Below, piece after piece: positions 23,471 to 35,650 of a stretch of DNA of 64,000 nt (positions within the stretch are counted from its first letter, which is position 1; every line of letters starts with the position of its first letter). The notes beneath the pieces are model-generated. The model searched no databases. It was not told where the DNA came from and was given only the letters and a program-made list of their open reading frames with translations. The translations under genes were made by a program, and so were the position numbers. This stretch comes from Sorghum bicolor (Eukaryota > Streptophyta > Magnoliopsida > Poales > Poaceae): NCBI RefSeq assembly GCF_000003195.3, contig NC_012874.2:61571768-61635767 (forward strand), read 5' to 3'.

Positions 23471-23493
23471 TGCCCGAACGTGTGGCAGTGATA

Positions 23494-25009
23494 GTAAAAT
23501 TCCAACTTTTTAAAAACTCTTGTTTGAATGTGTGTTGCCTGTAAATATTAGGTCAAACTCAAGTCAAATGTGTTCCCTTTCTGCCCCAAATTCAAAATCC
23601 GAGCTTCAAAAACTTTTTACAACGAACCACTTGCCGTGACGTTGGCCAGGACAAGTCAACAACATAGCAAGGGGAGTTTTGAAATAATATATTTTCTAGA
23701 TAAATTAAAACCACACTCGAATTCAACATGCAACCCAGACTCATCATTCATTATTTTCCTAAAACAAAACCCCCCCACAACTCTCACCCATCTCCTTCAA
23801 ATCGAGCTTACAATGAAACAAGCACCATGTCTAGTTAAGCTTTCACGAGTGTTTGGTTCTTTTGTCGTGCTTGGAGCCCTCTCCCAAAAAAAAATAATAA
23901 TAAAATCCCTTGACCAATATAGGAAAACCTTTTCCTTAGCCTGATTCCATCATGGCCCAAGTCGCTCCCTCCTAGACCTGCCCTGGCCTTCCATTGCCAC
24001 CAGACCCAGCCGGCCTGCTTCCCCGGTGCAGCCCAACCCGGCGCCTCTCCTTCCTCACCATCCGGCCCAAGCCGCGCCACGGCCCAGCAGCTAACCAGGC
24101 CCGCCTCCATCACCAGCCCAGCTCCTCTCCGCCTCACGAGCGCGGCACGTGCACGGAGCAACCCGTGCATGCTTTTGCTCCTGCACGGTTTCTCGCCTCT
24201 GGGACCCGCGCGTCAGCCTCATGTGGAGAAAAAGACAAGCCGTGGATGTCGTTTCATTCCGTCGGGGCGCCGTCTTCTCCTTTTTCCGTCGGGGTTAATT
24301 TTATTCTTCTACCTTTTTAGCGAACTTTGCTTCGAGGTCTATAAATTAAAAAAATATACAGGTGAGAGGTTTTCATCTCATTTCTCCGAAGGAAGTTGGT
24401 GACAAAAGATTAGATAATAAATATCTCTGAACAATCATACTTGTTTTGTATTGATTATAATTAATTCACTGGTGGATCGGTTCTCTTTGGATTCTACGTA
24501 TGCAAGTTCGAGAGAGAACAGATGATACATCAGTAACCCTTCTATAGTAATATATAGTACATCAATTGTAATAAATATATGATGTTTATAATCTTTCTTT
24601 CTAGAAATATGATGTAAAAAAAGCGAAGCACATGACCCGCGGTGCTTTATACAACAAAGTGAAGGACCTGTGCATATTCATCTTGAAAGAAGTCATTCTA
24701 TAAAAAGGGAAATATCACGATGCTACTAACGTTTTAGCAGAGCCAAACTATAGAGTGCTAACAGATATTAGTAGGCTAAACCTTATCAAGATGATTATTA
24801 GAGCAGAGGTGGAAACTTTGATGTATATATGTTAACTTTAAGTTTGCGAGCACAAACTTTGATGTGCATAAATATGATATAATTAAATTGTATGTTGCTA
24901 TAGTTGACATGATCCAATAGACTTTACTAGTTTTAATATCAATATATATATATAATAGGGTTTGGTGGAAAATTTTAAAAAAAATGCGGGAAAATTTGAA
25001 AAAATTATT
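23494..25009. other. Non-coding stretch, partly GC-rich
   Basis: An AT-rich part is followed by a GC-rich block (23940-24290) with overlapping frames on both strands and none convincing. The pattern (GGCCCA-rich leader) resembles an LTR of the Gypsy class, but no termini were found. From 24400 the sequence is AT-rich without features. Confidence 0.3.
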
Positions 25010-25980
25010 TAGTGGAAATCGATGTCCTCTAACAATTAGCTTAAGAGAAGTGCCTAAAATCTATTTCCACTGGCGATTGTCTTAGCAAACCCCTAGCACC
25101 AGTGGAAATAGATTTTTCATAAGCGGTTCTCAGTTAACCGCGAGTGGAAAGATCCATTTCCACTGGGCCGCTAGCTCTTGCGGTTTAAGAAATACGTGTA
25201 GAAATGACTTACGAACCGCTTGTACAAAGCTTCATTATACTAGAACCCACCACAAATAATTTCTACGATGCTACTGCACACCAGACAAACATGTCTAGGC
25301 TGTCTCCAACAGGAGACTCATTTGGGAACCCAAACCTAAAATGGGTCTCCAACACAATACCTATAGTACCCATACAGAAGACCTATTTTGGGTATCAGGA
25401 GAGGCATAACCTAAATTTGAGTATCCTCTCTCCTCGAGACCCATTTGCAGATAGTGTTGTCTTTTAGGTCTTGTTGTTGGAGAAGACTAAAAATAGGTAT
25501 GGAACCTTTTACCTGTAGTACTACCCAAAAGAACAAATGGATCTTGTATTTTGGGTAATAATTGTTGGAGATAGTAAATAGGACGGATCCCCACTAATGG
25601 ATTCTCCTAGCTTCTCAGCCGACCACGTCACGAACCACCACAAATGATTTCCACGATGCAGCTGCACACCAGATGAATTATAAATGCATGCAGTTACTAA
25701 AATAATTATCTAGTGGTAATCAATTTTCACTAGCAGTTGCCTTAAGAGAATCGCTTATGAAAATCTATTTTCACTAACGGTTAATTATCTTACCAAACCG
25801 CCAGTGGAAATCGATTTCCACAGACGGTTCTCAGTTAATTGCTAGTGGAAAGATCTATTTCCACTGGCCACTAGCGCTGGTGGTTTAGAGAAATACATGT
25901 AGAAATGACTTACGAACAGCCTGTACAGAGCTTTATTGTACTAGAGCCCACCATAAACTGTTTCCACAATGTAGCCTAAT
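25010..25980. repeat. Direct repeat with inverted CCACTGG motifs
   Basis: A 270-bp unit at 25010-25290 recurs at 25711-25980 (shared TTCCACT-GC-, GGTTCTCAGTTAA, GAAATGACTTACGAAC and GTACTAGA-CCCACCA). The units carry GCAGTGGAAAT / ATTTCCACTGGC inverted motifs like CACTA subterminal repeats. No CACTA termini were found. Confidence 0.6.
25298..25574. mobile_element. MITE between the direct repeats
   Basis: It begins GGCTGTCTCCAACAGGAG and ends ATTGTTGGAGATAG, so TIRs of about 13 bases match imperfectly (CTGTCTCCAACA). The interior is rich in CCCAAA / TTTGGGT. It is of Tourist/PIF type by appearance. Confidence 0.55.
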
Positions 25981-26768
25981 TAATTTGTCATTAGCAACAT
26001 ATTATCGTAACACCATATTATCAAATCATAGATTAATTAGACTTAAAAATTTTATCTTGCAAATTATTCGTAATATGTGTAATTAATTATTTTTTAGTCT
26101 ATATATTTAATGTGTCTAAATATCCGATATGATAAAAAAACGAATGGTTCAGTACTGCGTCTTTGGTTCCTCCGCCACCAGCCCACGACAAATGTAGAAA
26201 CTGAACCATCCCTGCCTTCATTTTAAATGTGTACTGCTATGTGCTATCGTCGTCTTGGCAGCACGTCCACCAGGAGAACCACTTCTTCCTCTTCGCAGAT
26301 CGCAATGGTGGTCACTGTGGCAGCAGCCCTGGCGTGGCAGAGAAGGATGAGACGCTCACGGAGGCCCCTCGCGTCTGGTCATGTTCGCGGAGTCAGCGGC
26401 TTAAGGCAACTTGCTGCCAGCGATCGATGCTCGCGGTTTGTGGAGCTTGCAGAGGCCCCTCGCTGCCGGCGGCGCTCCTGTGCTCTTCTCCAATAGGTCT
26501 GCGTCATCCTTCTTAACTCAGTTTCGACCTCGGTTTCTTCCATCCAACTCTCTCTCATACCTATGAAAGCTTTTCTAACTCTCAGATTCACAAGAGCGCT
26601 GTGCTGAATCCATGGCTGGGGCAGCCTACTAGGACAGATCATCCATGGTGGACACAATAGATCCATGGCGGGGTGAGCTAGACTACGACGCGCATGTGGA
26701 TGAGGCAGTGAAGACAAATGTATCCATGTTCTGTAAAAAAAGTTTCTGTGTACTGTACAATAAATCTA
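25981..26768. other. Mixed repeat and unassigned sequence
   Basis: 26000-26150 is a worn partial copy of the GGCCTTGTTTAGTT MITE family (AGATTAATTAGACTTAAAA, TAGTCTATATATTTAAT). 26220-26520 is GC-richer with overlapping frames on both strands. One plus-strand frame (26229-26516) encodes a Cys/Ser-rich stretch I do not recognise and that may be a worn gene fragment. Confidence 0.3.
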
Positions 26769-26770
26769 TA

Positions 26771-27002
26771 CTCCCTCACTCTCTTTTTAATTGTCAGTTA
26801 CGCTTTCAAAAAACAACTACCGACAATTATATATTAAAAAATATTAATATTTATAATACATAATTAGTATCATTAGAAAGATTTTGAATCTAGTTTTTTA
26901 ACAAATTTATTTGAAGATACAAATGTTACATGTATTTATACAAATCGAGTCAAACTTGTGGCACGCACACCAACGACGACAATTAAAAAGAGACAGAGAG
27001 AG
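26771..27002. mobile_element. Stowaway-type MITE with TA target duplication
   Basis: It starts CTCCCTCACTCTCTTTTTAA and ends AATTAAAAAGAGACAGAGAG, complementary over about 25 bases with mismatches. It is flanked by TA at 26769-26770 and 27003-27004, as in Tc1/mariner-derived Stowaway MITEs. Confidence 0.85.
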
Positions 27003-27009
27003 TATGTAC

Positions 27010-27245
27010 GGCCTTATTTCCAAAAAAATTTTGGAAAACGACACTTTAACACTTTTGTTTTTATTTGACAAACATTGTCCAATCACGGAGTAACTAGTCT
27101 TAAAAGATTCGTCACACGATAGGCAAACTGTACAACTAGTTTTTATTTTTATCTATATTTAATGCTCCATGCATGTGCCGCAAGATTCGATGTGACGAAG
27201 AATTTTGAAAAGTTTTTGGTTTTTTGGGTGAACTAAACAAGGCCT
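27010..27245. mobile_element. MITE, GGCCTTGTTTAGTT family, copy 3
   Basis: It starts GGCCTTATTTCCAAAAAAAT and ends GAACTAAACAAGGCC with the family core between. It lies 8 bp from the Stowaway MITE. Confidence 0.8.
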
Positions 27246-27602
27246 AACTTATGGATGTCAAGTCAATGATGGTGTTTTCTTTTTCTCCTGCTTACAAGAA
27301 TCCAGTACAAGAATTTATTCTATTTTTTTAGTTTAGCGCATTTCGTTTTTCTCCTGCTTCCTAGAATCCTATATTTTTGTATTTTCAATAGCAGTATCTA
27401 GTTTTAGTTGTCTGTTTGCGATCTATTACAAATCAAAGTATTATTAATTAATACTCATAATTATTTTCATATGTCTAAAGTAACTAGATAGATGTTCAGT
27501 CATATTATTCCTCATAAGGCTGTCTTCATATCCTGGTTTAAGAAGTGTTTACTATCTACCATTTTATAACTTTCATATTTCCTTCTGAACTTTGTATATG
27601 TA

Positions 27603-30600
27603 TGTAATACCCGATTTTAAGGACAAAACCAGATATACACTATATATGAGTTTTGGAAATCAATTCTCATATATAGCTACAAATAAGGGGTAATATCAAA
27701 AGACAATGCATAAATATATAACGTACTTAGTATAAAAGAGATAACCTTTGATAACAAACAGCGGATAGACAACTCCAAACTTCGGGTATTAACTTCTCTC
27801 TACAGGATCCAACTGACTGGTTGATCACAAGCCTAAACTTCTCCTGAGGTTTGGGGGAAATAGCAAGAGTGAGTCCATGTCGAACTCCACAAGTATAGCA
27901 ACTAGATTGTATAGCTCCCACAATCTCATGATCAATGTGACATAAATAATGTAAAGCATTAAATAATAAATAATGAGCATATTAACACACAAGAATCATC
28001 ATCGTCGCAGCAAGAATCCTCAAGGCCGCTCCTGACCGTGAGCTCGGCTAGTATACTAGTTTTTAACCCTCTGCAGAGGTTGCACATCTTTACCCATGAG
28101 TCATGATTTACCCTTTCGCCCGAGGTGATCAGCCTCTTAACCCACTTCCAAGGAAGGTCGGCAGGGATCACTATGAAGCCTTTCAAAAGTTCGTCTAACA
28201 TGTTAGGGCCGCAAGGTTTCCTTTGCGAGCAGATATAGATACCCCCCTTCCGAATGGCACAATGACGCGCAGCCTATACACATAGGGACAGGGGCTCGCA
28301 CTATACCCGTGTCGGTTCAGCCCCTCCGCCCTTTCGGGTAACCTCTAACAAGCTAGAAAAGTTCTTCATACTGAGCTAAAGCCAGAGCCATTATAGCCCT
28401 CATGGTTGCACTGTTGTCCCGGTTATCACTTACAGATAAATCATCAAGTGGCTAAAAAGTCATTTTTATCATTTATTACTTAACATTAATCTAGTCACAC
28501 GATCATGGTCACAGAATATAAAATCCAAATGCTATACTTGCCTTAATCCAATTGCTCTTGTTGTTCTTGCTAGTTGTCCAAATGCTGATCTTGATCACTG
28601 AAGCACTCTTATTCACCACGAATTGTTCACCATCTATTCTCGATCATCGATCATCAACACACAAACAATCGAAACCAAACATACATGAAGCAAACAAAGC
28701 TACAATTAGAACAGACACCAAACAATAGCAAAATAGTAAGAAACGTTTATAAAATGGTTTTACGCGTCACTACGATCACAAAAACGTGAGAAGCACTCTA
28801 ATTGGAGCTACGACGAAAGAGAAATGACTATTTTAAAATTTACATGCTTCGTTGATTTCAATAGTTATATAAAATATCTATAAGATACTTTAGAGAAATA
28901 CCTAGATTAAATTAAATTAAATTAAATTAAATTATATTTGAATTAGAAAATCAAGTTAAAACTAATAATATTTTATTTATAAATGTGGTTGTATAAATTA
29001 AGCAAATTAATCTCTAATTTTATAAAAAGAAGTAACGTGTGGAAATCTATTGGAATTGTGTATGATCATGTTCAAGCTAAGTAATTAAGGTTGAGAAACA
29101 TGATTATGTTAGTAACTAATTATATTAATGATTACCAAAGTTCGACACCTATATGGCTTTTAGTTATAAAACTATAGTTGTATGCATATTAATCAAATTA
29201 ATATTTAATTATAAGTATTCGGCATGGGAACCTTTGCTTCTAGATAGAAGATTACATTACTAAGCTTACAAACTTATCATCCTTGGCACTTGCTAACGTG
29301 TATTATTGGCATTCATGCACGTACGGTGCTATTCGCTTGAAGGTTTGCATCTGTTGTAGGAGGAAAATAAAAGACGAAAAGCAAAGCAGGCGGCTTGCCA
29401 GAAACAGCAGGTCAGCTGCAGCTATGGCCAACTGTCACACAAACACGGTCAGCGGTTCTATCCACGGCAGAAGGCATCGTAGGGAGGGAGGAGTAGGCAG
29501 CCTATGACGTATTGGAGAGAGCTGGCTGCTGGAGGTTGGGTCGTCTAACAACAAGATCAGTGATAACGCCGAGCTAGAACTAAGAAACGGAATTACGAAG
29601 ACAGAAAGTTCCTCACCGGGCAGGGATAGAAGGGGTGGATCGCTGGTGACGGCGAGAGAAAAAAAAAACAACGACGTCGGGTCTTCACGTGGAGAAAAGT
29701 AGATTAGGCTTTCTGTAGCCACGGAAGCGCCGGTTGATTCCGAGAAGACGAACAATGGCAACTCGTACCGCACGGCCATCAACGCCATATATGAAGACTT
29801 CTTATACGAGGACTTCTCCAGGGTAGTTTTGGTATGCTTAACTCAAGGAATTGGTACGTATATATAGGGAGAAAAACTCCTCACCTCCATGTCACTAGCG
29901 ATATGGTACTAATCAATGTTACACACTTCATCTTTATTAGTAGGCCTAGTTAATTATTAAAGCCCTCTAGTAAATAAATATATGGGCCTATGAGATCATG
30001 GGTTGAGCGTTGGGGTAAAATGAAAGATTTATTAATTTCGAAATTAATTATTTTTGTAAATAAAATATTTCTAGAAATGTCTAGAATTATTATTTAAGTC
30101 ATGAAAAATATTTCGAAAGCTCTGAAAATTCGAAGAAAATTCTCAGAGACACTATGAAACATGAGACACTCAAATAAAGTATTTGAAACTCATGATAAGA
30201 TTATTTGGAGCATCTCAAAATTAGATTATGCTCACAGTCAAATGGGAACAAGTTCCAGAAAAGTGCTGAAATAATTCCTGGTAAGTTTTTAGAGATTGAT
30301 TGATGGACGAGGAACTAAAAGAAGTGCTTTGAGTGATAAAGAAAATATTTTAGGAAGGTCCTAATAAAAATTTGAGCTTAGAAACAAGGAATTTGGTTGT
30401 AGATAAAAGATAAATATGTGCCGAATAAGGAAGATCGATCTACTAAACGTATTTTAAATATTTTTCTTACTATCAACACATAAAGGAGCAACAAGCATCA
30501 CATCAAAACATATGCACCAGCATGTATGCATAATAATATTGCTAAGCCTTATGATAATTTTTAATTTAATGAAAAATATTATTTTTCCTATATTTTCATG

Positions 30601-30666
30601 AGCACAAAAATACAAATTAAATAATTTTATCTATATTTCAAAAGGAGTAAATTTTAGGGTGTTACA
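27603..30666 (-). repeat. 3' LTR of the non-autonomous element
   Basis: This LTR contains an AAATT pentanucleotide run (28909-28933). It also has a minus-strand TATA-like CTATATATACG (29857-29867) that would mark the U3/R border about 800 bp into the LTR, leaving some 2.2 kb of R-U5. Confidence 0.9.
29435..29788 (-). other. 117-codon ORF just downstream of the LTR TATA box
   Basis: A minus-strand ORF starting MALMAVRYELPL lies about 70 bp after the TATA-like site and is identical in the other LTR (34419-34772). It is Ser/Leu-rich with no family match that I recognise. Identity between the LTRs reflects recent insertion, not selection, so coding is unproven. Confidence 0.25.
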
Positions 30667-30670
30667 AATC

Positions 30671-30680
30671 TACCCCCCTT
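30671..30680 (-). other. Polypurine tract
   Basis: On the minus strand AAGGGGGGTA lies four bases before the 3' LTR start (TGTAACACCC). Its position and purine content fit the plus-strand priming site of the element. Confidence 0.8.
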
Positions 30681-32571
30681 AAGATGAATCTCGTCCTCGA
30701 GATTCGGAAGACGGTTATCAAAGAGACGTAGATTTTGAATCTTGTTCACTTTCTTGAGTAATTATATCTTCATAGCATTGATTCCACTCTCTTACTCCAA
30801 GTAGCCTCTCAAGTATTCCTAAAATATTGACGAGACACCTAGTGTAGCAGGTACGATCCTTCTTTAAACTTATTTCTCCTATCCTTTTTAGACGCTACAC
30901 ATCATATAGTCTTTTAAATTAGCTGTACCGAGTCTCTTGATCCAAGGTTAGTTTCATCACTAAGTTCCAATTATCGGTACCTTTATTACAGTTAAGTTGC
31001 TTCACTCTCACACTATACATACAACTCTGTAGACTTTGGTGTCATCTGATCCTCATACACAACTCTTAATCCATGAGTATCAGTAATGACATAAACCTCC
31101 ATTGGTATTAGCACACTCCAAATAGAATGATATCTTGAAACAAACCAACATACCAAGCACTTGATGTCCTTGTAGATGTTCGAGTTATTAACCACTTCTT
31201 CTCCTTGTAGTTCTTTAATTGGGCTACCCCCTTAAAAAAAAGTCAACTAAGGGACCAAGAAAGGTAGCTTCCATACTTTCCAGACAGGTTAACTAACATT
31301 GAGAACCTCTGACATTCCAAAGAACTTATGTGCAATAGAGCAAACAGGTATCCTGAAATTTTCTCGCGATATGAAAAACACCAGCGTAGTAAAATGGACA
31401 TAACTCTTATTCTGTGAATCCAATAGAGTTGTGGTTTATACCGTTAGAAAACTTATGAAATTCCCAGCAACTTTCCTGTAGAAGACCTCCTTAGGTTCTG
31501 TCTTTAAGCTCAGGTAAAAAACAACCAAACTTAATATCCATCCTGAAAATGTCTCAGCAAAGGTGCAGCAGCTTCCAGAAGTTATATCCCGAGCTACTTA
31601 ACTCATCTGGAGATGATCCTTACATATTTGAAAAGCTTAGAAAATCCTCTACAACTTTCGTATACAACTTTTTCCTAGATTCTGATGTTAAGGTATCTGA
31701 AAATAGGGAATACCAGATCTGTCTAGATTTTGAAACGGAACAGAAACATCCAGGTGTAAATATCATATCTCAGGTTCTACTTATCCAAATAAGTTCCAGC
31801 TTATACCGTTGGAAAGCTTAGCAAATTCTCTACAACTTTTCTATAGAACACTTTTCCAAATTCTATAGTTATATATGTCTAAACAGTAAGCAACCGAAAC
31901 TGGTCCAGATTCTTGACAGCATATTTGTATCATCTTGTGATTTTTGTAACTTCTAAACCATAATAGCTATGAGGGTGCTTCTTGCGGTCAGGGAAAGATC
32001 TTGAAGTCTAGTTGTTACCAGAAAAAGTTGATAGACTTTGCACGATCAAAACTTGAGATACTCCAGAATCATCGTAGACTGCTCCAGAAATCAGCAGGGG
32101 ATAGAAACAAGATATAACCAAACCCAACTACTTATTTCATTAATCCTTACGCCTTAGGCCTATAAACTAATGAAATTGTGAAGAAATCCCACAAGATCAT
32201 TGCACTCATTACAAAGATCCAAATCAAGCATAAGCATAATGACAAACCAACAAGGCATTAAAGTTTCATACTTCAAACATTGACTCAACTTGCGATACTA
32301 TCGTTCTCTTCCTGTTAAGGGTAAAGATCCTAAAACTTATATTTCAAAGACGCAAGAAGGTGGTAAGAAAAGGTTCTAAAAGCATACCAAATCAAGGAGT
32401 GAAGGTGAGAACAAGTACTTTTAAAACAAGCAACAAGGTAGAGACAAATAGCAAGGATAGAGATATAGTATGGATGAAAATACCAAGGTTTATAGAGCAA
32501 GGATTTTATGACAATTCCAAAACTTTAAGACGACCAATTTCTAACTAGGCTTGCGTCCTACAGTCAGCATT

Positions 32572-32583
32572 GCTTTGATACCA
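32572..32583 (-). other. Primer-binding site
   Basis: The minus-strand TGGTATCAAAGC begins three bases after the 5' LTR end. It matches the usual plant tRNA-Met primer site TGGTATCAGAGC at 11 of 12 bases. Confidence 0.85.
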
Positions 32584-32586
32584 CTT

Positions 32587-35500
32587 TGTAATACCCGATT
32601 TTAAGGACAAAACCAGATATACACTATATATGAGTTTTGGAAATCAATTCTCATATATAGCTACAAATAAGGGGTAATATCAAAAGACAATGCATAAATG
32701 TATAACGTACTTAGTATAAAAGAGATAACCTTTGATAACAAACAGCGGATAGACAACTCCAAACTTCGGGTATTAACTTCTCTCTACAGGATCCAACTGA
32801 CTGGTTGATCACAAGCCTAAACTTCTCCTGAGGTTTGGGGGAAATAGCAAGAGTGAGTCCATGTCGAACTCCACAAGTATAGCAACTAGATTGTATAGCT
32901 CCCACAATCTCATGATCAATGTGACATAAATAATGTAAAGCATTAAATAATAAATAATGAGCATATTAACACACAAGAATCATCATCGTCGCAGCAAGAA
33001 TCCCCAAGGCCGCTCCTGACCGTGAGCTCGGCTAGTATACTAGTTTTTAACCCTCTGCAGAGGTTGCACATCTTTACCCATGAGTCATGATTTACCCTTT
33101 CGCCCGAGGTGATCAGCCTCTTAACCCACTTCCAAGGAAGGTCGGCAGGGATCACTATGAAGCCTTTCAAAAGTTCGTCTAACATGTTAGGGCCGCAAGG
33201 TTTCCTTTGCGAGCAGATATAGATACCCCCCTTCCGAATGGCACAATGACGCGCAGCCTATACACATAGGGACAGGGGCTCGCACTATACCCGTGTCGGT
33301 TCAGCCCCTCCGCCCTTTCGGGTAACCTCTAACAAGCTAGAAAAGTTCTTCATACTGAGCTAAAGCCAGAGCCATTATAGCCCTCATGGTTGCACTGTTG
33401 TCCCGGTTATCACTTACAGATAAATCATCAAGTGGCTAAAAAGTCATTTTTATCATTTATTACTTAACATTAATCTAGTCACACGATCATGGTCACAGAA
33501 TATAAAATCCAAATGCTATACTTGCCTTAATCCAATTGCTCTTGTTGTTCTTGCTAGTTGTCCAAATGCTGATCTTGATCACTGAAGCACTCTTATTCAC
33601 CACGAATTGTTCACCATCTATTCTCGATCATCGATCATCAACACACAAACAATCGAAACCAAACATACATGAAGCAAACAAAGCTACAATTAGAACAGAC
33701 ACCAAACAATAGCAAAATAGTAAGAAACGTTTATAAAATGGTTTTACGCGTCACTACGATCACAAAAACGTGAGAAGCACTCTAATTGGAGCTACGACGA
33801 AAGAGAAATGACTATTTTAAAATTTACATGCTTCGTTGATTTCAATAGTTATATAAAATATCTATAAGATACTTTAGAGAAATACCTAGATTAAATTAAA
33901 TTAAATTAAATTAAATTATATTTGAATTAGAAAATCAAGTTAAAACTAATAATATTTTATTTATAAATGTGGTTGTATAAATTAAGCAAATTAATCTCTA
34001 ATTTTATAAAAAGAAGTAACGTGTGGAAATCTATTGGAATTGTGTATGATCATGTTCAAGCTAAGTAATTAAGGTTGAGAAACATGATTATGTTAGTAAC
34101 TAATTATATTAATGATTACCAAAGTTCGACACCTATATGGCTTTTAGTTATAAAACTATAGTTGTATGCATATTAATCAAATTAATATTTAATTATAAGT
34201 ATTCGGCATGGGAACCTTTGCTTCTAGATAGAAGATTACATTACTAAGCTTACAAACTTATCATCCTTGGCACTTGCTAACGTGTATTATTGGCATTCAT
34301 GCACGTACGGTGCTATTCGCTTGAAGGTTTGCATCTGTTGTAGGAGGAAAATAAAAGACGAAAAGCAAAGCAGGCGGCTTGCCAGAAACAGCAGGTCAGC
34401 TGCAGCTATGGCCAACTGTCACACAAACACGGTCAGCGGTTCTATCCACGGCAGAAGGCATCGTAGGGAGGGAGGAGTAGGCAGCCTATGACGTATTGGA
34501 GAGAGCTGGCTGCTGGAGGTTGGGTCGTCTAACAACAAGATCAGTGATAACGCCGAGCTAGAACTAAGAAACGGAATTACGAAGACAGAAAGTTCCTCAC
34601 CGGGCAGGGATAGAAGGGGTGGATCGCTGGTGACGGCGAGAGAAAAAAAAAACAACGACGTCGGGTCTTCACGTGGAGAAAAGTAGATTAGGCTTTCTGT
34701 AGCCACGGAAGCGCCGGTTGATTCCGAGAAGACGAACAATGGCAACTCGTACCGCACGGCCATCAACGCCATATATGAAGACTTCTTATACGAGGACTTC
34801 TCCAGGGTAGTTTTGGTATGCTTAACTCAAGGAATTGGTACGTATATATAGGGAGAAAAACTCCTCACCTCCATGTCACTAGCGATATGGTACTAATCAA
34901 TGTTACACACTTCATCTTTATTAGTAGGCCTAGTTAATTATTAAAGCCCTCTAGTAAATAAATATATGGGCCTATGAGATCATGGGTTGAGCGTTGGGGT
35001 AAAATGAAAGATTTATTAATTTCGAAATTAATTATTTTTGTAAATAAAATATTTCTAGAAATGTCTAGAATTATTATTTAAGTCATGAAAAATATTTCGA
35101 AAGCTCTGAAAATTCGAAGAAAATTCTCAGAGACACTATGAAACATGAGACACTCAAATAAAGTATTTGAAACTCATGATAAGATTATTTGGAGCATCTC
35201 AAAATTAGATTATGCTCACAGTCAAATGGGAACAAGTTCCAGAAAAGTGCTGAAATAATTCCTGGTAAGTTTTTAGAGATTGATTGATGGACGAGGAACT
35301 AAAAGAAGTGCTTTGAGTGATAAAGAAAATATTTTAGGAAGGTCCTAATAAAAATTTGAGCTTAGAAACAAGGAATTTGGTTGTAGATAAAAGATAAATA
35401 TGTGCCGAATAAGGAAGATCGATCTACTAAACGTATTTTAAATATTTTTCTTACTATCAACACATAAAGGAGCAACAAGCATCACATCAAAACATATGCA

Positions 35501-35650
35501 CCAGCATGTATGCATAATAATATTGCTAAGCCTTATGATAATTTTTAATTTAATGAAAAATATTATTTTTCCTATATTTTCATGAGCACAAAAATACAAA
35601 TTAAATAATTTTATCTATATTTCAAAAGGAGTAAATTTTAGGGTGTTACA
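32587..35650 (-). repeat. 5' LTR of the non-autonomous element
   Basis: Near-identical partner of 27603-30666 at a constant offset of 4984. The TATA-like site corresponds to 34841-34851. Confidence 0.9.

Larger units (their letters stand above)
17161..23490 (+). mobile_element. CACTA DNA transposon, 6.3 kb, apparently coding-competent
   Basis: The left end is CACTACTACAGAATG and the right end, inverted, is CACTGCCACACG. Both are flanked by ATA (17158-17160 and 23491-23493), the 3-bp target duplication of the CACTA superfamily. Both subterminal regions hold inverted arrays of CCCTTTAGCACCGGTT / AACCGGTGCTAAAGGG units (17240-17440, 23285-23470), the presumed transposase binding sites. Inside lie a GRF zinc-finger gene and a TNP2/Ulp1-like gene, both on the plus strand. 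The right terminus is diverged from the left, which may limit mobility. Confidence 0.92.
30667..32586 (-). other. Non-coding interior of the LTR element
   Basis: 1.9 kb with no long frame on either strand. 31400-31870 holds several degenerate repeats of a unit like ACCGTT-GAAA-CTTA---AATTC-CTACAACTTT. This could be a packaging or dimerisation region, but that is only an inference from position. Confidence 0.6.
27603..35650 (-). mobile_element. Young non-autonomous LTR retrotransposon (LARD-like), 8.0 kb
   Basis: Two 3064-bp direct LTRs (27603-30666 and 32587-35650) flank a 1920-bp interior. The target duplication ATGTA lies at 27598-27602 and 35651-35655. On the minus strand the LTR runs TGTAACACCC to GGGTATTACA. 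A TGGTATCAAAGC primer-binding site (plant initiator tRNA-Met type, one mismatch) follows the 5' LTR, and an AAGGGGGGTAG polypurine tract precedes the 3' LTR. The interior has no gag or pol frame. I saw only two LTR mismatches (near 27718/32702 and 28019/33003), so insertion was recent. It probably moves with proteins of a Tekay/Del-type Gypsy element. Confidence 0.92.

Noticed and set aside
27727..28201. Two minus-strand ORFs (64 and 80 codons) repeated at 32711-33185
   Set aside because: They are present twice only because they lie in the two near-identical LTRs, and there is no sign of coding.
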